A stretch of 64,000 bases of DNA from Cupriavidus pauculus (GTDB lineage: Bacteria; Pseudomonadota; Gammaproteobacteria; Burkholderiales; Burkholderiaceae), in the NCBI RefSeq assembly GCF_002858765.1, contig NZ_PJRP01000013.1, positions 124,001-188,000 of the forward strand. The letters run 5' to 3'. The translations under genes and the position numbers were made by a program. Below, in pieces: positions 34,553 to 43,052 of this stretch. Within the stretch, counting starts at the first letter, position 1. Every line of letters begins with the position of its first letter. Under the pieces are notes generated by a model. It saw nothing but the letters and a program-made list of their open reading frames with translations. It was not told the origin of the DNA and searched no databases.

Positions 34553-35641
34553 ATGAAGAAGTCCCTCGCGTTGTTCGCGGTCTCCGCGCTCGCCAGTACC
34601 GTGTCGGCCACCGTACACGCCCAATCCAGCATCACCCTCTACGGCGTGGCCGATGCCGGCATCGAATTCACCACCAACGCCGGGCGCAACGGCAACAGCC
34701 AGACGCGGCTCACGTCGGGCAATCTGTCCGGCTCGCGCTGGGGCCTGCGCGGCACCGAGGACCTGGGCCAGGGCCTGAAGGCGGTCTTCGTGCTGGAAAG
34801 CGGCTTTGATCTGGATACCGGCGTGTCGGGCCAGGGCGGCCGCCTGTTCGGGCGCAACGCCTATGTCGGCACCGAAAGCCGCTTCGGCACGTTGCTGCTG
34901 GGTCGCCAGCAGACATCGCTGCGCGATTTCGCCAACCTGTACGACCCGGCAGCGCTGGCCGACCGTTACGGCATCCTGTCGATCGCGCCGGAATTTGGCG
35001 CGCGTGCCGACAACTCGGTCAAGTACATCGGCCAGTTCGGCGGGCTGACCGCGTCGGCCTTCTATGCGTTCCAGTCGAACGGCAATGAAGTGCCAGGCAG
35101 CAACGTGTTCGGCCGCGATTTCGGCGCCTACGTCAACTACGTGACCGGCCCGTTCTCGGTGGGCGCGTCCTATGACGACGCACACGTTGGCACGCCGGCC
35201 AACCAGGCGCCCGTGATCCGCCGCTACTCGGTGGCCGGCACCTATGCCACCGGCCCGGTGAAGGTCTTCGCGGGCTACCGGCTGGCCAAGGCACTCGACG
35301 GCGCCACGCTGCCGGGCGCCCAGGCCGCCAACGCGGGCTCCAACCTGTATTGGCTGGCCCTGGGCTACAAGGTCACGCCGGCGTTCTCGGTCACCGGCGC
35401 CGCGTACTACCAGGACTTCCGCAGCACCGGATCCGACCCGTGGCTGTTCGCCGTGACGGGCGACTACACGCTGAGCAAGCGCACCGACCTTTATGCATCG
35501 GTGTCGTACGCGCTGAACAAGGACAAGTCGTACCTGGGCGTGAACGGGTACAACAACGTCTCGGCAACCACGCCGGTCTACAACGTCGAGCCCGGCGCGA
35601 ACCAGCTTGGTGCGGTGGTCGGGATACGGCATCGGTTCTGA
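34553..35641 (+). CDS. Burkholderiales-type outer-membrane porin
   Basis: 362 residues. The signal peptide MKKSLALFAVSALASTVSATVHA is followed by QSSITLYGVADAGIEF, the standard mature start of this porin family. Further landmarks are SRWGLRGTEDLGQGLKAVFVLE, GRNAYVGTESRFGTLLLGRQ and a C-terminal phenylalanine (GIRHRF). It forms a trimeric beta-barrel in the outer membrane. It is separated from the upstream hydrolase by a hairpin and probably has its own promoter, but it is co-directional and may serve the same substrate. It is distinct from the porin at 15159. Confidence 0.93.
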   Translation: MKKSLALFAVSALASTVSATVHAQSSITLYGVADAGIEFTTNAGRNGNSQTRLTSGNLSGSRWGLRGTEDLGQGLKAVFVLESGFDLDTGVSGQGGRLFGRNAYVGTESRFGTLLLGRQQTSLRDFANLYDPAALADRYGILSIAPEFGARADNSVKYIGQFGGLTASAFYAFQSNGNEVPGSNVFGRDFGAYVNYVTGPFSVGASYDDAHVGTPANQAPVIRRYSVAGTYATGPVKVFAGYRLAKALDGATLPGAQAANAGSNLYWLALGYKVTPAFSVTGAAYYQDFRSTGSDPWLFAVTGDYTLSKRTDLYASVSYALNKDKSYLGVNGYNNVSATTPVYNVEPGANQLGAVVGIRHRF

Positions 35642-35689
35642 TTGCGGAGCCGGCTGGCGTGCGGGGGCATGCCAGCCCGGCTTTCGGGG

Positions 35690-36076
35690 TCAAACACTGA
35701 CCCATCGCACGGCCGCGCCCCCGGCAAACAGCGCGGCAACGCCCAGCAGCAACGAGCCCAGCGCATACAGCGCGGCATGGGCCAGTTCTCCCCGCTCATA
35801 CAGCAAGGCAATCTCCAGCGCGTAGGTGGAAAAGGTGGTGAAGCCGCCGATGATGCCCGTGGTCAGGAACAGCCGCGCCGATTGCGGCAGTGACACCTTG
35901 AGCGCGAACAGTTCCACGACGGCCCCCATGGCAAAGGCCCCCAGCACATTGATCGCAAAGGTGCCAAACGGATAGTGGGTGCCGACCAGCCGCGCCGCCA
36001 GCAGATTCATGCCGTGGCGCCCGGCCGAGCCGAGTCCGCCGCCGAGAAAAGCAAAGAGAAAACCGTAGATCCCCAT
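35690..36076 (-). CDS. crcB: Fluoride exporter CrcB/Fluc
   Basis: 128 residues, the usual length. Four membrane helices and the Fluc signatures are present: GGGLGSAGRHGMN, FGTFAINVLGAFAMG and GFTTFSTYALE, with the Phe and Thr residues that line the fluoride pore. The protein works as an antiparallel dimer in the inner membrane and relieves fluoride toxicity. I placed the start at ATG 36076, where MGIYGFLFAFLGGG opens; the longer open frame upstream is the riboswitch leader. A fluoride riboswitch lies about 90 nt upstream on the same strand. Confidence 0.95.
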   Translation of the reverse strand: MGIYGFLFAFLGGGLGSAGRHGMNLLAARLVGTHYPFGTFAINVLGAFAMGAVVELFALKVSLPQSARLFLTTGIIGGFTTFSTYALEIALLYERGELAHAALYALGSLLLGVAALFAGGAAVRWVSV

Positions 36077-36111
36077 GACTGTCCTAGTTGAAAGATGACT
36101 TCGGGACAGGC

Positions 36112-36155
36112 CCGCCGATGGCGGGAGGGTGAAGACGTGGCCCCGCCATCGGCGG
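36112..36155 (-). promoter_or_regulatory. Long stem between riboswitch and crcB
   Basis: A perfect 14-bp inverted repeat (arms 36112-36125 and 36142-36155) encloses a 16-nt loop. It sits between the aptamer and the crcB start, where the expression platform is expected. No T run follows, so it may act by factor-dependent termination or by occluding the leader. Each arm is itself partly palindromic (CCGCC...GGCGG). Confidence 0.55.
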
Positions 36156-36168
36156 AACCCGTCCACCG

Positions 36169-36224
36169 TGACAGGAGCCATCAGCCCTTGCGGGCGGTTT
36201 CGGGAAGCTCCATTCCCATCGTGC
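36169..36224 (-). promoter_or_regulatory. Fluoride (crcB) riboswitch aptamer
   Basis: On the minus strand the leader reads GCACGATGGGAATGGAGCTT, then CCCGAAACCGCCCGCAA, then GGGCTGATGGCTCCTGTCA. These are the conserved blocks of the crcB motif: GAUGG, the AACCGCCC/GGGC stem and CUGAUGGCUCCU. The GGAGC / GCTCC pairing of the pseudoknot is visible. It binds Mg2+-coordinated fluoride and turns on crcB. Confidence 0.85.
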
Positions 36225-36246
36225 AGCGCGGAAGCTGCTGGGCGGC

Positions 36247-36252
36247 ATTGTA
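36247..36252 (-). promoter_or_regulatory. Likely -10 box of crcB
   Basis: TACAAT on the minus strand lies about 22 bp before the first riboswitch base, a suitable distance for transcription to start at the aptamer. No good -35 is visible. Confidence 0.45.
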
Positions 36253-36477
36253 GCAGCGGCACACCGGCGGCACCTTTCATCGACGGTGCAGGAATTTGGT
36301 GGCCGCACGGCGTTACCGATCGATCGAAGGAATGCGCATGGTCTTATGCGTCCCGGTCGCGCTTGGATAGAACAAAGGCGTCGTTCGTGTACCGGACCTG
36401 CCGCAGTATGGTGTCGGAAACGTGCAGCGCCGCTGGCGGGCCGCCACCCCCGCGCTGCGCATTCTTTCCGATACGCC

Positions 36478-37746
36478 ATGACCGACCTTTCCGACATCCA
36501 CGCCGCGGAGCCTGCCGCCATCGGCCAGCGCGAACCACGCCTTCCCGATCCTTCCCGCGTGCGCCGCATCCGCACCGACGCCGAGGCCGTCGCAGCAGCG
36601 CACGCGCTGGCCAGCGTCTTTCGACAGGGCGCTTCCGCCCGCGATCGCGAACGCCTGCTGCCGTGGGACGCGCTCGATCTCTGGTCGGAAAGCGGCCTGG
36701 GCGGCATCACGGTGCCGCAAGCCCATGGCGGTGCCGAGGTGTCGTTCGCCACGCTGGCCGAGGTCTTCGCCATCGTCAGCGCGGCGGATGCGTCGCTGGG
36801 CCAGATTCCGCAAAACCACTTCGGCCTGCTTGGGGTACTGCGCGAAGCCGGAACCGACGCACAGAAGCGACGCTTCTACGCCGAAGTGCTGGCCGGCCAG
36901 CGGCTTGGCAACGCCGGGCCCGAGCGGCGCGCGGCAGGCAGCCGCACCGTGCTCGACGGCACCACGCGCCTGCAGCGGACCGCCCAGGGGCTGCGGCTAA
37001 GCGGCAAGCGCTACTACTCGACCGGCGCGCTGTATGCGCATCGCGTACCCACGCGGGCGCTGGACGACGATGATCGCCCCGTCCAGGTATGGGTGCCGCG
37101 CGATGCGGCCGGCCTGACGGTCATCGACGACTGGTCATCGTTCGGCCAGCGCACCACCGCCAGCGGCACCGTGGTGTTCGACCACGTGTCCATCGCGCCC
37201 GATGACGTGATCCCGCTCTGGCAACTGGCCGACAAGCCAGGGCTCTACGGCCCCAACTCGCAACTGATCCAGGCGGCCATCGACCTGGGGATCGCCCAGG
37301 CGGCATTTGACGACGCCGTGGCCTTCGTGCGCGAACACGCCCGCCCGTGGATCGACGCCGGCGTGGCACGCGCCACCGATGACCCCCATCTGATCGCTGA
37401 CGTGGGCCGGCTGGCCGTCGACATCGAAGGGGCCCGCGCAGTGCTGCGCGAGGCCGGGCTGACGCTCGACGAGATCGCCGCGCAGCCGATCACCGAGGCA
37501 TCAAGCGCCCGCGCATCCGTTGCCGTGGCCGAAGCCAAGGTGCTGACCACCGAAGCCGCGCTGCAAGCCAGCGAAAAACTGTTCGAGCTGGCCGGGTCGT
37601 CGGCCACACGGGCCAGGCACAACCTCGATCGCCACTGGCGCAATGCCCGCACCCATACGCTGCACGACCCCGTGCGCTGGAAGCTGCATCTGATCGGCAA
37701 CTATCACCTGAACAACGCGCTGCCCAAGCGGCATTCCTGGAACTGA
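36478..37746 (+). CDS. sfnB: SfnB-family acyl-CoA-dehydrogenase-like flavoprotein, copy 1
   Basis: 422 residues from ATG 36478; the frame extends upstream, but the fold starts here. It has acyl-CoA-dehydrogenase architecture with the SfnB hallmarks GITVPQAHGGAEVSFATLAEVFAIVSAADASLGQIPQNHFG, LSGKRYYSTGALYAH and a C-terminal RHNLDRHWRNARTHTLHDPVRWK. This family works in sulfur acquisition from sulfones and other organosulfur compounds as a flavin-dependent oxidoreductase or monooxygenase partner. A second copy follows after 1 bp, then an LLM-class monooxygenase and a MetQ-like receptor. The GPERRAAGSRT loop departs from copy 2, so the substrates may differ. Confidence 0.87.
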   Translation: MTDLSDIHAAEPAAIGQREPRLPDPSRVRRIRTDAEAVAAAHALASVFRQGASARDRERLLPWDALDLWSESGLGGITVPQAHGGAEVSFATLAEVFAIVSAADASLGQIPQNHFGLLGVLREAGTDAQKRRFYAEVLAGQRLGNAGPERRAAGSRTVLDGTTRLQRTAQGLRLSGKRYYSTGALYAHRVPTRALDDDDRPVQVWVPRDAAGLTVIDDWSSFGQRTTASGTVVFDHVSIAPDDVIPLWQLADKPGLYGPNSQLIQAAIDLGIAQAAFDDAVAFVREHARPWIDAGVARATDDPHLIADVGRLAVDIEGARAVLREAGLTLDEIAAQPITEASSARASVAVAEAKVLTTEAALQASEKLFELAGSSATRARHNLDRHWRNARTHTLHDPVRWKLHLIGNYHLNNALPKRHSWN

Positions 37747-37747
37747 C

Positions 37748-38998
37748 ATGTCGTTGCTTCTGACTCCGCCGCCGGCCGATGGCCGCGCACGCCCCGCCCC
37801 TTCGCCCGCTGCCACGCCCCATGCCGTGGCCGACGATGCCGAGGCGATTGCCATCGCGCACCGGCTAGCCGCGCAGTTCGCGCCCGGCGCTGCTCGCCGG
37901 GACCGCGAGCGTCTGCTGCCCTGGGACGAACTGGAAACCTTCAGCGCCAGCGGCCTCTGGGGCATCACCGTACCGCGCGAGCACGGCGGCGCAGGGGTAT
38001 CCAGCGTGACGCTGGCCGAGGTGATTGCCATCATCGCCGCAGCGGACGGGTCGCTCGGACAGATCCCGCAGAACCACTTCTACGCGCTGGAGGTATTGCG
38101 CGTAGGCGGCACTCCGGCCCAGCAGGCCTTCTTCCACCAGCGCGCGCTGGCCGGCGAGCGCTTCGGGAATGCGCTGGCCGAAATCGGCCACAAGGATTTC
38201 AAGCGGCGCACGCGGCTGACGCGCGACGGCGACGGCTTCCGCGTTGACGGGCAGAAGTTCTACTGCACCGGCGCGCTGTACGCGCACTGGATTCCGACGC
38301 TGGTGGTGACGCAGGAAGACGGCCGCGACGTGACATGGCTGGCCTTTGTCCCCCGCACGGCCGAGGGGGTGAGCATTACCGACGATTGGGACGGCTTTGG
38401 CCAGCGCGTGACCGGCAGCGGCTCGGTCACCTTCGACAATGTGCGGATCGAAGCCGACTGGGTGGTGCCGTTCCTCGCATCGTTCGAGCGGCCCACGACG
38501 ATTGGACCGTTCGCCCAGTTGCTGCATGCCGCCATCGACCTGGGTATCGGTCGTGGCGCATTTGCCGCCACGCTGCCGTTCGTGCGCGATCACGCGCGGC
38601 CTTGGATCGACGCCGGCGTCGCCAGCGCATCGCAGGATCCGCTGACGATCCATCAGGTTGGCGACGTCCAGGTCAGGCTGCGTGCCGCCGAAGCGCTGGT
38701 GCGCCGGGCCGCCCGCGTCACTGACGCTGCCCGACAGGCGCCCGACGCGCAAAGCGTGGCGCAGGCATCGCTGGCCGTGGCCGCCGCACGCGCCGCCACC
38801 ACGACCGCGTCGCTGCTGGCCGGCACGCGGCTGTTCGAGCTTGGCGGCACATCGGCCACGCTCGACAACCAGGGCCTGGACCGCTTCTGGCGCAATGCCC
38901 GCACGCATACGCTGCACGACCCGGTCCGCTGGAAGTACCACGCCATTGGCAACTTCCACCTCAATGACACGTTGCCGCCCCGGCATGGAGCCATCTGA
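37748..38998 (+). CDS. sfnB: SfnB-family acyl-CoA-dehydrogenase-like flavoprotein, copy 2
   Basis: 416 residues. It is colinear with the preceding protein: GITVPREHGGAGVSSVTLAEVIAIIAAADGSLGQIPQNHFY, VDGQKFYCTGALYAHWIP, and a nearly identical C-terminal block (LDRFWRNARTHTLHDPVRWKYHAIGNFHLND). It keeps the usual GNALAEIGHK segment that copy 1 has lost. It is soluble, FMN/FAD-type, and probably receives reduced flavin. Its stop TGA overlaps the ATG of the LLM monooxygenase (38996-39000), indicating coupled translation. Two tandem copies suggest subfunctionalisation or a heteromeric complex. Confidence 0.87.
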   Translation: MSLLLTPPPADGRARPAPSPAATPHAVADDAEAIAIAHRLAAQFAPGAARRDRERLLPWDELETFSASGLWGITVPREHGGAGVSSVTLAEVIAIIAAADGSLGQIPQNHFYALEVLRVGGTPAQQAFFHQRALAGERFGNALAEIGHKDFKRRTRLTRDGDGFRVDGQKFYCTGALYAHWIPTLVVTQEDGRDVTWLAFVPRTAEGVSITDDWDGFGQRVTGSGSVTFDNVRIEADWVVPFLASFERPTTIGPFAQLLHAAIDLGIGRGAFAATLPFVRDHARPWIDAGVASASQDPLTIHQVGDVQVRLRAAEALVRRAARVTDAARQAPDAQSVAQASLAVAAARAATTTASLLAGTRLFELGGTSATLDNQGLDRFWRNARTHTLHDPVRWKYHAIGNFHLNDTLPPRHGAI

Positions 38999-40365
38999 TG
39001 GCTGATGGTTCGCCTCGACAGCACATCCTGCTCAACGCGTTCAACATGAACTGCGTGGGGCATATCAACCACGGCTTGTGGACGCACCCGCGAGACCGGT
39101 CGACCGACTACAACACGCTCGAATACTGGATCGACCAGGCACGCACGCTGGAGCGCGGCCTGTTCGACGGCCTGTTCATTGCGGATATCGTCGGAGTGTA
39201 CGACGTCTATCGCAACAACGTCGACGTGACGCTGCAGGAATCGGTCCAGCTTCCCGTCAACGACCCGCTGCTGATCGTGCCGGCCATGGCCGCCGCCACG
39301 CGGCACCTCGGCATTGGGGTCACGGTGAACCTGACCTACGAGCCGCCGTACCTGCTGGCGCGACGGTTTTCGACACTGGACCACCTGACGCGCGGCCGCG
39401 TGGGCTGGAACATCGTGACGGGCTACCTGGACAGCGCGGCCCGCGCGATGGGGCTGGACGCGCAGCTTGCCCATGACGAGCGCTACGACCGCGCCGACGA
39501 ATACCTGGAAGTGCTCTACAAGCTCTGGGAAGGCAGCTGGCAGGACGGCGCCGTGCTGCGCGACAAGGCCGCGCGCGTCTTCGCCGATCCGGCCAAGGTA
39601 CGCAAGGTGAGCCACCACGGCCGCTACTACAAGGTCGACGGCTACCACTTGTCCGAGCCGTCGCCGCAACGCACGCCGGTACTGTTCCAGGCCGGCAGTT
39701 CCGGCCGGGGGCAGCGCTTTGCCGCGCGCCACGCGGAATGCGTGTTCATCTCGCCGCCCAGCAAGGAAGCAGCGCGCAAGACCGTGACCGCGCTGCGCGA
39801 GCAGTTGGCGGCTGCCGGGCGCCACCCGGACGATGTGAAGGTGTTCATGGGCGCGGCCGTGGTCACCGGCCGGACCGAGACCGAAGCCCGCGAGAAGCAC
39901 GCCGAATACCGCGACTACGCCAGCCGCGAAGCCGGGCTTGCCCACTTCGCCGCCAGCACTGGCGTCGATTTTGGTCGCTATGGCCTGGACGATCCGGTCG
40001 ACTACGGCGGCGGCAACGCCATCGAATCGGCCACTCGCACCGCAGCGCAGCACGGCTGGACGCGTCGCAAGCTGCTGGACCTGTTCGATCTGGGCGGGCG
40101 CTATCCGGCGATTGTCGGTGACGCCTCGCAGGTAGCGGACACGCTTGCCGAATGGGTGGACGAGACCGGCATCGACGGCTTCAATCTCAGCCGCACCGTG
40201 GTGCCCGAAAGCTACGAGGACTTTGTCGATCTGGTCGTCCCCGCGCTGCAGGATCGCGGCCGCTACAAGACCGCGTACACCGACGGTTCGCTGCGGCACA
40301 AGCTGTTTTCCGACGGCGACCGGCTGCCCCAGCGGCATGCCGCCGCCGCGTTCCGCCAGTTCTGA
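38998..40365 (+). CDS. LLM-class FMNH2-dependent monooxygenase (DszA/NtaA family)
   Basis: 455 residues. It belongs to the nitrilotriacetate/dibenzothiophene-sulfone monooxygenase group (NtaA, SnaA, DszA). Visible blocks are LLNAFNMNCVGHINHGLW, DGLFIADIVGVYDVY, WNIVTGYLDSAARAMG, HHGRYYKVDGYHLSEPSPQRTPVLFQAGSS and GFNLSRTVVPESYEDFVDLVVP. These enzymes use reduced FMN from a separate reductase to oxidise C-S or C-N bonds. No flavin reductase gene lies in the cluster. Together with the SfnB pair it suggests oxidation of an organosulfur compound for sulfur supply. Confidence 0.9.
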   Translation: MADGSPRQHILLNAFNMNCVGHINHGLWTHPRDRSTDYNTLEYWIDQARTLERGLFDGLFIADIVGVYDVYRNNVDVTLQESVQLPVNDPLLIVPAMAAATRHLGIGVTVNLTYEPPYLLARRFSTLDHLTRGRVGWNIVTGYLDSAARAMGLDAQLAHDERYDRADEYLEVLYKLWEGSWQDGAVLRDKAARVFADPAKVRKVSHHGRYYKVDGYHLSEPSPQRTPVLFQAGSSGRGQRFAARHAECVFISPPSKEAARKTVTALREQLAAAGRHPDDVKVFMGAAVVTGRTETEAREKHAEYRDYASREAGLAHFAASTGVDFGRYGLDDPVDYGGGNAIESATRTAAQHGWTRRKLLDLFDLGGRYPAIVGDASQVADTLAEWVDETGIDGFNLSRTVVPESYEDFVDLVVPALQDRGRYKTAYTDGSLRHKLFSDGDRLPQRHAAAAFRQF

Positions 40366-40389
40366 TTTTCAACAGAGGAAAGAAGCCAC

Positions 40390-41202
40390 ATGTTCATCAA
40401 GACCGGGGTCAAGCTGTTCGCCGCGTTGCTGGCGTTCGGTGTCATGCAGGCATCGCAGGCGGCAGACGCCGACAGGAAGGAAATCCGCTTCGGCGCCACG
40501 GCGGGCCCGTATGCGGACCAGGTCCGCTACGGCATCAAGCCGATTCTAGAAAAGCGCGGCTACAAGGTGACGATTATCGAGTTCAGCGACTACGTGCAAC
40601 CGAATCTCGCGCTGGCCGATGGCGCCATCGACGCCAACGCCTTCCAGCATGTGGTGTATCTGAAGAAGTTCTCGGCAGATCGCAAGCTGCAGTTGTCGGA
40701 GTTGATCCAGGTGCCCACGGCGCCGATCGGCATCTACAGCCACAAGCACAAGACCCTGGGCGAAGTGAAGCCTGGCGCCACCGTATCGCTGCCCAACGAC
40801 CCGACCAATCTGGCGCGTGCCATCGCCATCCTTCAGCAGATCGGATGGGTGACGCTCAAGCCGGGCACCGATGCCGTGCGGGCAAGCGAGCGCGACATCG
40901 AGGGCAATCCGCACAAGCTCAAGCTGATCCAGCTAGAGGCCGCCCAGTTGCCGCGCTCGCTCGATGATGTGGACTACGCCTTCGTGAATGGCAATTTCGC
41001 GCTGGGGGCCGGACTTAAGCTGACGTCGTCGCTGGCGCTGGAGAAAATTCCCGACTACTACATGAACCTGGTGGCCGTCAGGACCGACGACCTGAACAAG
41101 CCGTTCGTGTCCGACATTCGCGACGCCTACCGTTCCACCAACTTCAAGACGGTGACGCAGCAGCGCTTTGCCGGCTTTGTCGCCCCGACGTATCAGCGTT
41201 GA
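40390..41202 (+). CDS. metQ: MetQ/NlpA-type solute-binding protein
   Basis: 270 residues with a Sec signal (LFAALLAFGVMQASQA) ending at AADADRK. NlpA-family features are IRFGATAGPYADQVRYGIKPILEKRGY, DANAFQH, SLPNDPTNLARAI and YAFVNGNFALGAGL. Most MetQ proteins are lipoproteins, but no lipobox Cys is seen, so this one may be a free periplasmic protein. AGAGGAAAG precedes ATG 40390. MetN and MetI partners are absent from the window, so it must use a transporter encoded elsewhere. It likely binds methionine or a related sulfur compound used by the upstream enzymes. Confidence 0.88.
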   Translation: MFIKTGVKLFAALLAFGVMQASQAADADRKEIRFGATAGPYADQVRYGIKPILEKRGYKVTIIEFSDYVQPNLALADGAIDANAFQHVVYLKKFSADRKLQLSELIQVPTAPIGIYSHKHKTLGEVKPGATVSLPNDPTNLARAIAILQQIGWVTLKPGTDAVRASERDIEGNPHKLKLIQLEAAQLPRSLDDVDYAFVNGNFALGAGLKLTSSLALEKIPDYYMNLVAVRTDDLNKPFVSDIRDAYRSTNFKTVTQQRFAGFVAPTYQR

Positions 41203-41260
41203 ACACGTAGGAAAAGGGGCGGGGTGCGGGGCGCGGCGCCTCGCTGACGCGTATCGCGCT

Positions 41261-41386
41261 TCACGACAGGTTGGTGCCGGTCGCCGCGCGCAACAGCTCG
41301 GCGAGCTTCTCGTTCTCGTCGTCCCAGGCGCAGGCGTACGGCGCTGGCACGATCGGTCGGAAGGCCGCCGCAATCCTGGCCGCCAT
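41261..41386 (-). CDS. Small hypothetical protein (41 aa or longer)
   Basis: The stretch encoding FRPIVPAPYACAWDDENEKL and then AELLRAATGTNLS has the GC-rich third positions expected of a real gene. The frame stays open to about 41779, but that part is less convincing, so I report the internal ATG 41386; starts near 41486 are possible. The segment resembles short helical hypothetical proteins. It converges with metQ (stop 41202). No function can be assigned. Confidence 0.4.
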   Translation of the reverse strand: MAARIAAAFRPIVPAPYACAWDDENEKLAELLRAATGTNLS

Positions 41387-41428
41387 GTCCTCGAAAGCCG
41401 GCAGGCGACAGCGCCGAGGGCTGACGAT

Positions 41429-41446
41429 CGCCGGCGCTTGCCGGCG
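41429..41446. repeat. GC-rich hairpin CGCCGGC-GCTT-GCCGGCG
   Basis: A 7-bp stem with a 4-nt loop lies between two small divergent ORFs. It could terminate read-through from metQ or form part of a control region. Confidence 0.45.
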
Positions 41447-41453
41447 CCGGGGA

Positions 41454-41475
41454 GCAGTCCTACCTTTAGGACTGC
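41454..41475. repeat. Perfect inverted repeat GCAGTCCTA-CCTT-TAGGACTGC
   Basis: A 9-bp perfect stem with a 4-nt loop ends 7 bp before the start codon of the 82-residue ORF, with AGAGG between. It could be an operator or a translation-control hairpin. Confidence 0.55.
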
Positions 41476-41482
41476 AGAGGCA

Positions 41483-41731
41483 ATGATGAGACATCGCATT
41501 TCCGTCCTCAAAGAGCTCGTTACCGCTCGTCAACACGTCACCCGCTGCCGGCAACTCGTGCGGCGGCAGATCGAGATCGTCCGGTTTTGCCGGCACCGCC
41601 GCCGGGACGAGTCGGATTCCCTGAACCTGCTGCGGGAACTGCGCGAAGCGCTCGCCATCGGACGCCACCACATGCATGTGGTGGAAAAGGAACTGGGCCG
41701 GAAACCGTCGCCCGGCAGACGGGAGCGATAG
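41483..41731 (+). CDS. Hypothetical basic helical protein (82 aa)
   Basis: ATG 41483 follows AGAGG. The sequence MMRHRISVLKELVTARQHVT, RCRQLVRRQIEIVRFCRHRR, LLRELREALAIGRHHMHVVE is rich in Arg, His and Leu with a heptad-like pattern, suggesting a helical hairpin. Codon use is coding-like, though less GC-biased than in the large genes nearby. There is no signal peptide. I do not recognise a family. It converges with the Bug receptor gene. Confidence 0.5.
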   Translation: MMRHRISVLKELVTARQHVTRCRQLVRRQIEIVRFCRHRRRDESDSLNLLRELREALAIGRHHMHVVEKELGRKPSPGRRER

Positions 41732-41785
41732 CTGGCGCCCCGGATCCGGCCACAACGCCTCCGGGATCCATCGAGGCACCCGCGG

Positions 41786-42877
41786 CTACCTGCGCACGCC
41801 GCCCGATGTCTTGTCCGTGCGAATATCGATCTGGTCGGGAACGATGTGCCGGTCGATGATCAGCCGCTTCCACCGTGCCAGCTCCTGTTCGATAAACGCC
41901 TGGAAGTCGGCCGGGCCGGCATGCAACATCTTGAACCCGTAGCCGGTCAGCATCTCGTTCAGCGTCAACTCGGCAAGCACCTGCTGGATGGCGCGGTCGA
42001 GGGTCTCGACCCTGTCCCCCGGCGTATCCTTCGGCGCCAGTAGGCCGTACCAACCCGTGACAAACATGTTTGGCACGCCGGCATCCGTGAAGGTTGGCGT
42101 GTCGGGTGCCAAGGCCAGCCGGGTGTCATTGGCAATCGCCAGCGCGCGCAATTTCCCTGATCTGACATATCTGAGACCATCGGCACCGGCAAATACGGCA
42201 TCCACATCGCCACTCATGGCCGCGGCCATGGCCTGAACCCCGCCGTGGTATGGGACATGCGCTACCCGGATGCCGGCGGCCTGGGAGAACATCTCGATGG
42301 CAAGGTGACTGGTATTGCCGTAGCCGGACGACGCCACTGTCACCCGGTCGGGATGGGCCTTCGCACGCGCCGTCAGGTCGGATACGGAACGGAATCCCGA
42401 GTTTGCCCCGACATAGAGCACCAGCGGTTGCTTGGCGATCAGCGAGACAGGCTGGAAATCCTTGACCGGATCGTAGCCGGCCGACTGACTCACAAGCGGC
42501 CCGATCGCGTATGCGGCGAGGGCAAGCACGAGGGTGTAACCGTCGTTCCGGGCACGCTGCACATAGCGCAGCGCTATCTGTCCGCCCGCGCCCGGCTTGT
42601 AGTCCAGTACCACCGAGGTCCCCAGGCGCTTCTGCAGCCTGGCGCCCAGCGGGCGCGCAATAAGATCCGCTGGACCGCCGGGCGGGTACGGCACGACGAT
42701 CGTTATCGGTTGATCCGGGTAGGCTGCCCAGGCGGGATGAACCACCATCAGCGCGCCCGCCACCAATGCCCGGCCCCGCCGTGCCATCCACCGCCGCAGC
42801 CACTGCAAACCGGCCGGCCTTGCCCTGTCCAGCCGCGTCGAGATGCGTTCGATGGCCGCAAGCAGGTCTGATCGCAT
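41786..42877 (-). CDS. Bug-family periplasmic solute receptor (TTT-type)
   Basis: 363 residues from ATG 42877; ATG 42787 (MARRGRALVAGALMVVHPAWA) would give a more typical signal peptide. The mature protein opens AYPDQPITIVVPYPPGGPADLIARPLG, the classic Bug start, followed by VLDYKPGAGGQIALRYVQRA and VPYHGGVQAMAAAMSGDVDAVF. Bug proteins bind carboxylates or other small organics in the periplasm. There is no TctA/TctB membrane gene nearby, so it is an orphan receptor. It is divergent from the giant hybrid kinase at 43053 and could feed that sensor or another transporter. Confidence 0.9.
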   Translation of the reverse strand: MRSDLLAAIERISTRLDRARPAGLQWLRRWMARRGRALVAGALMVVHPAWAAYPDQPITIVVPYPPGGPADLIARPLGARLQKRLGTSVVLDYKPGAGGQIALRYVQRARNDGYTLVLALAAYAIGPLVSQSAGYDPVKDFQPVSLIAKQPLVLYVGANSGFRSVSDLTARAKAHPDRVTVASSGYGNTSHLAIEMFSQAAGIRVAHVPYHGGVQAMAAAMSGDVDAVFAGADGLRYVRSGKLRALAIANDTRLALAPDTPTFTDAGVPNMFVTGWYGLLAPKDTPGDRVETLDRAIQQVLAELTLNEMLTGYGFKMLHAGPADFQAFIEQELARWKRLIIDRHIVPDQIDIRTDKTSGGVRR

Positions 42878-43052
42878 TCGTTTTGGAGAGGGCTGGAACG
42901 CTTGGGGCGCGATGGTCAAGATAACGTCGTCGGTCGATGGTCTGGACGCGATCATACGCCGGACTGGCCATTCGCCATTTGTTAATATCTGGCTTGCCTG
43001 CAGCGCCCCGGAATCCGCGGGCTTTCTTTCGCCCCCTCTCGTCAGCATTGCA

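Noticed and set aside
41387..41779. Longer start for the small minus-strand ORF
   Set aside because: Third-position GC drops and the reading is antisense to a better plus-strand ORF; kept only the 3' part as a low-confidence gene.
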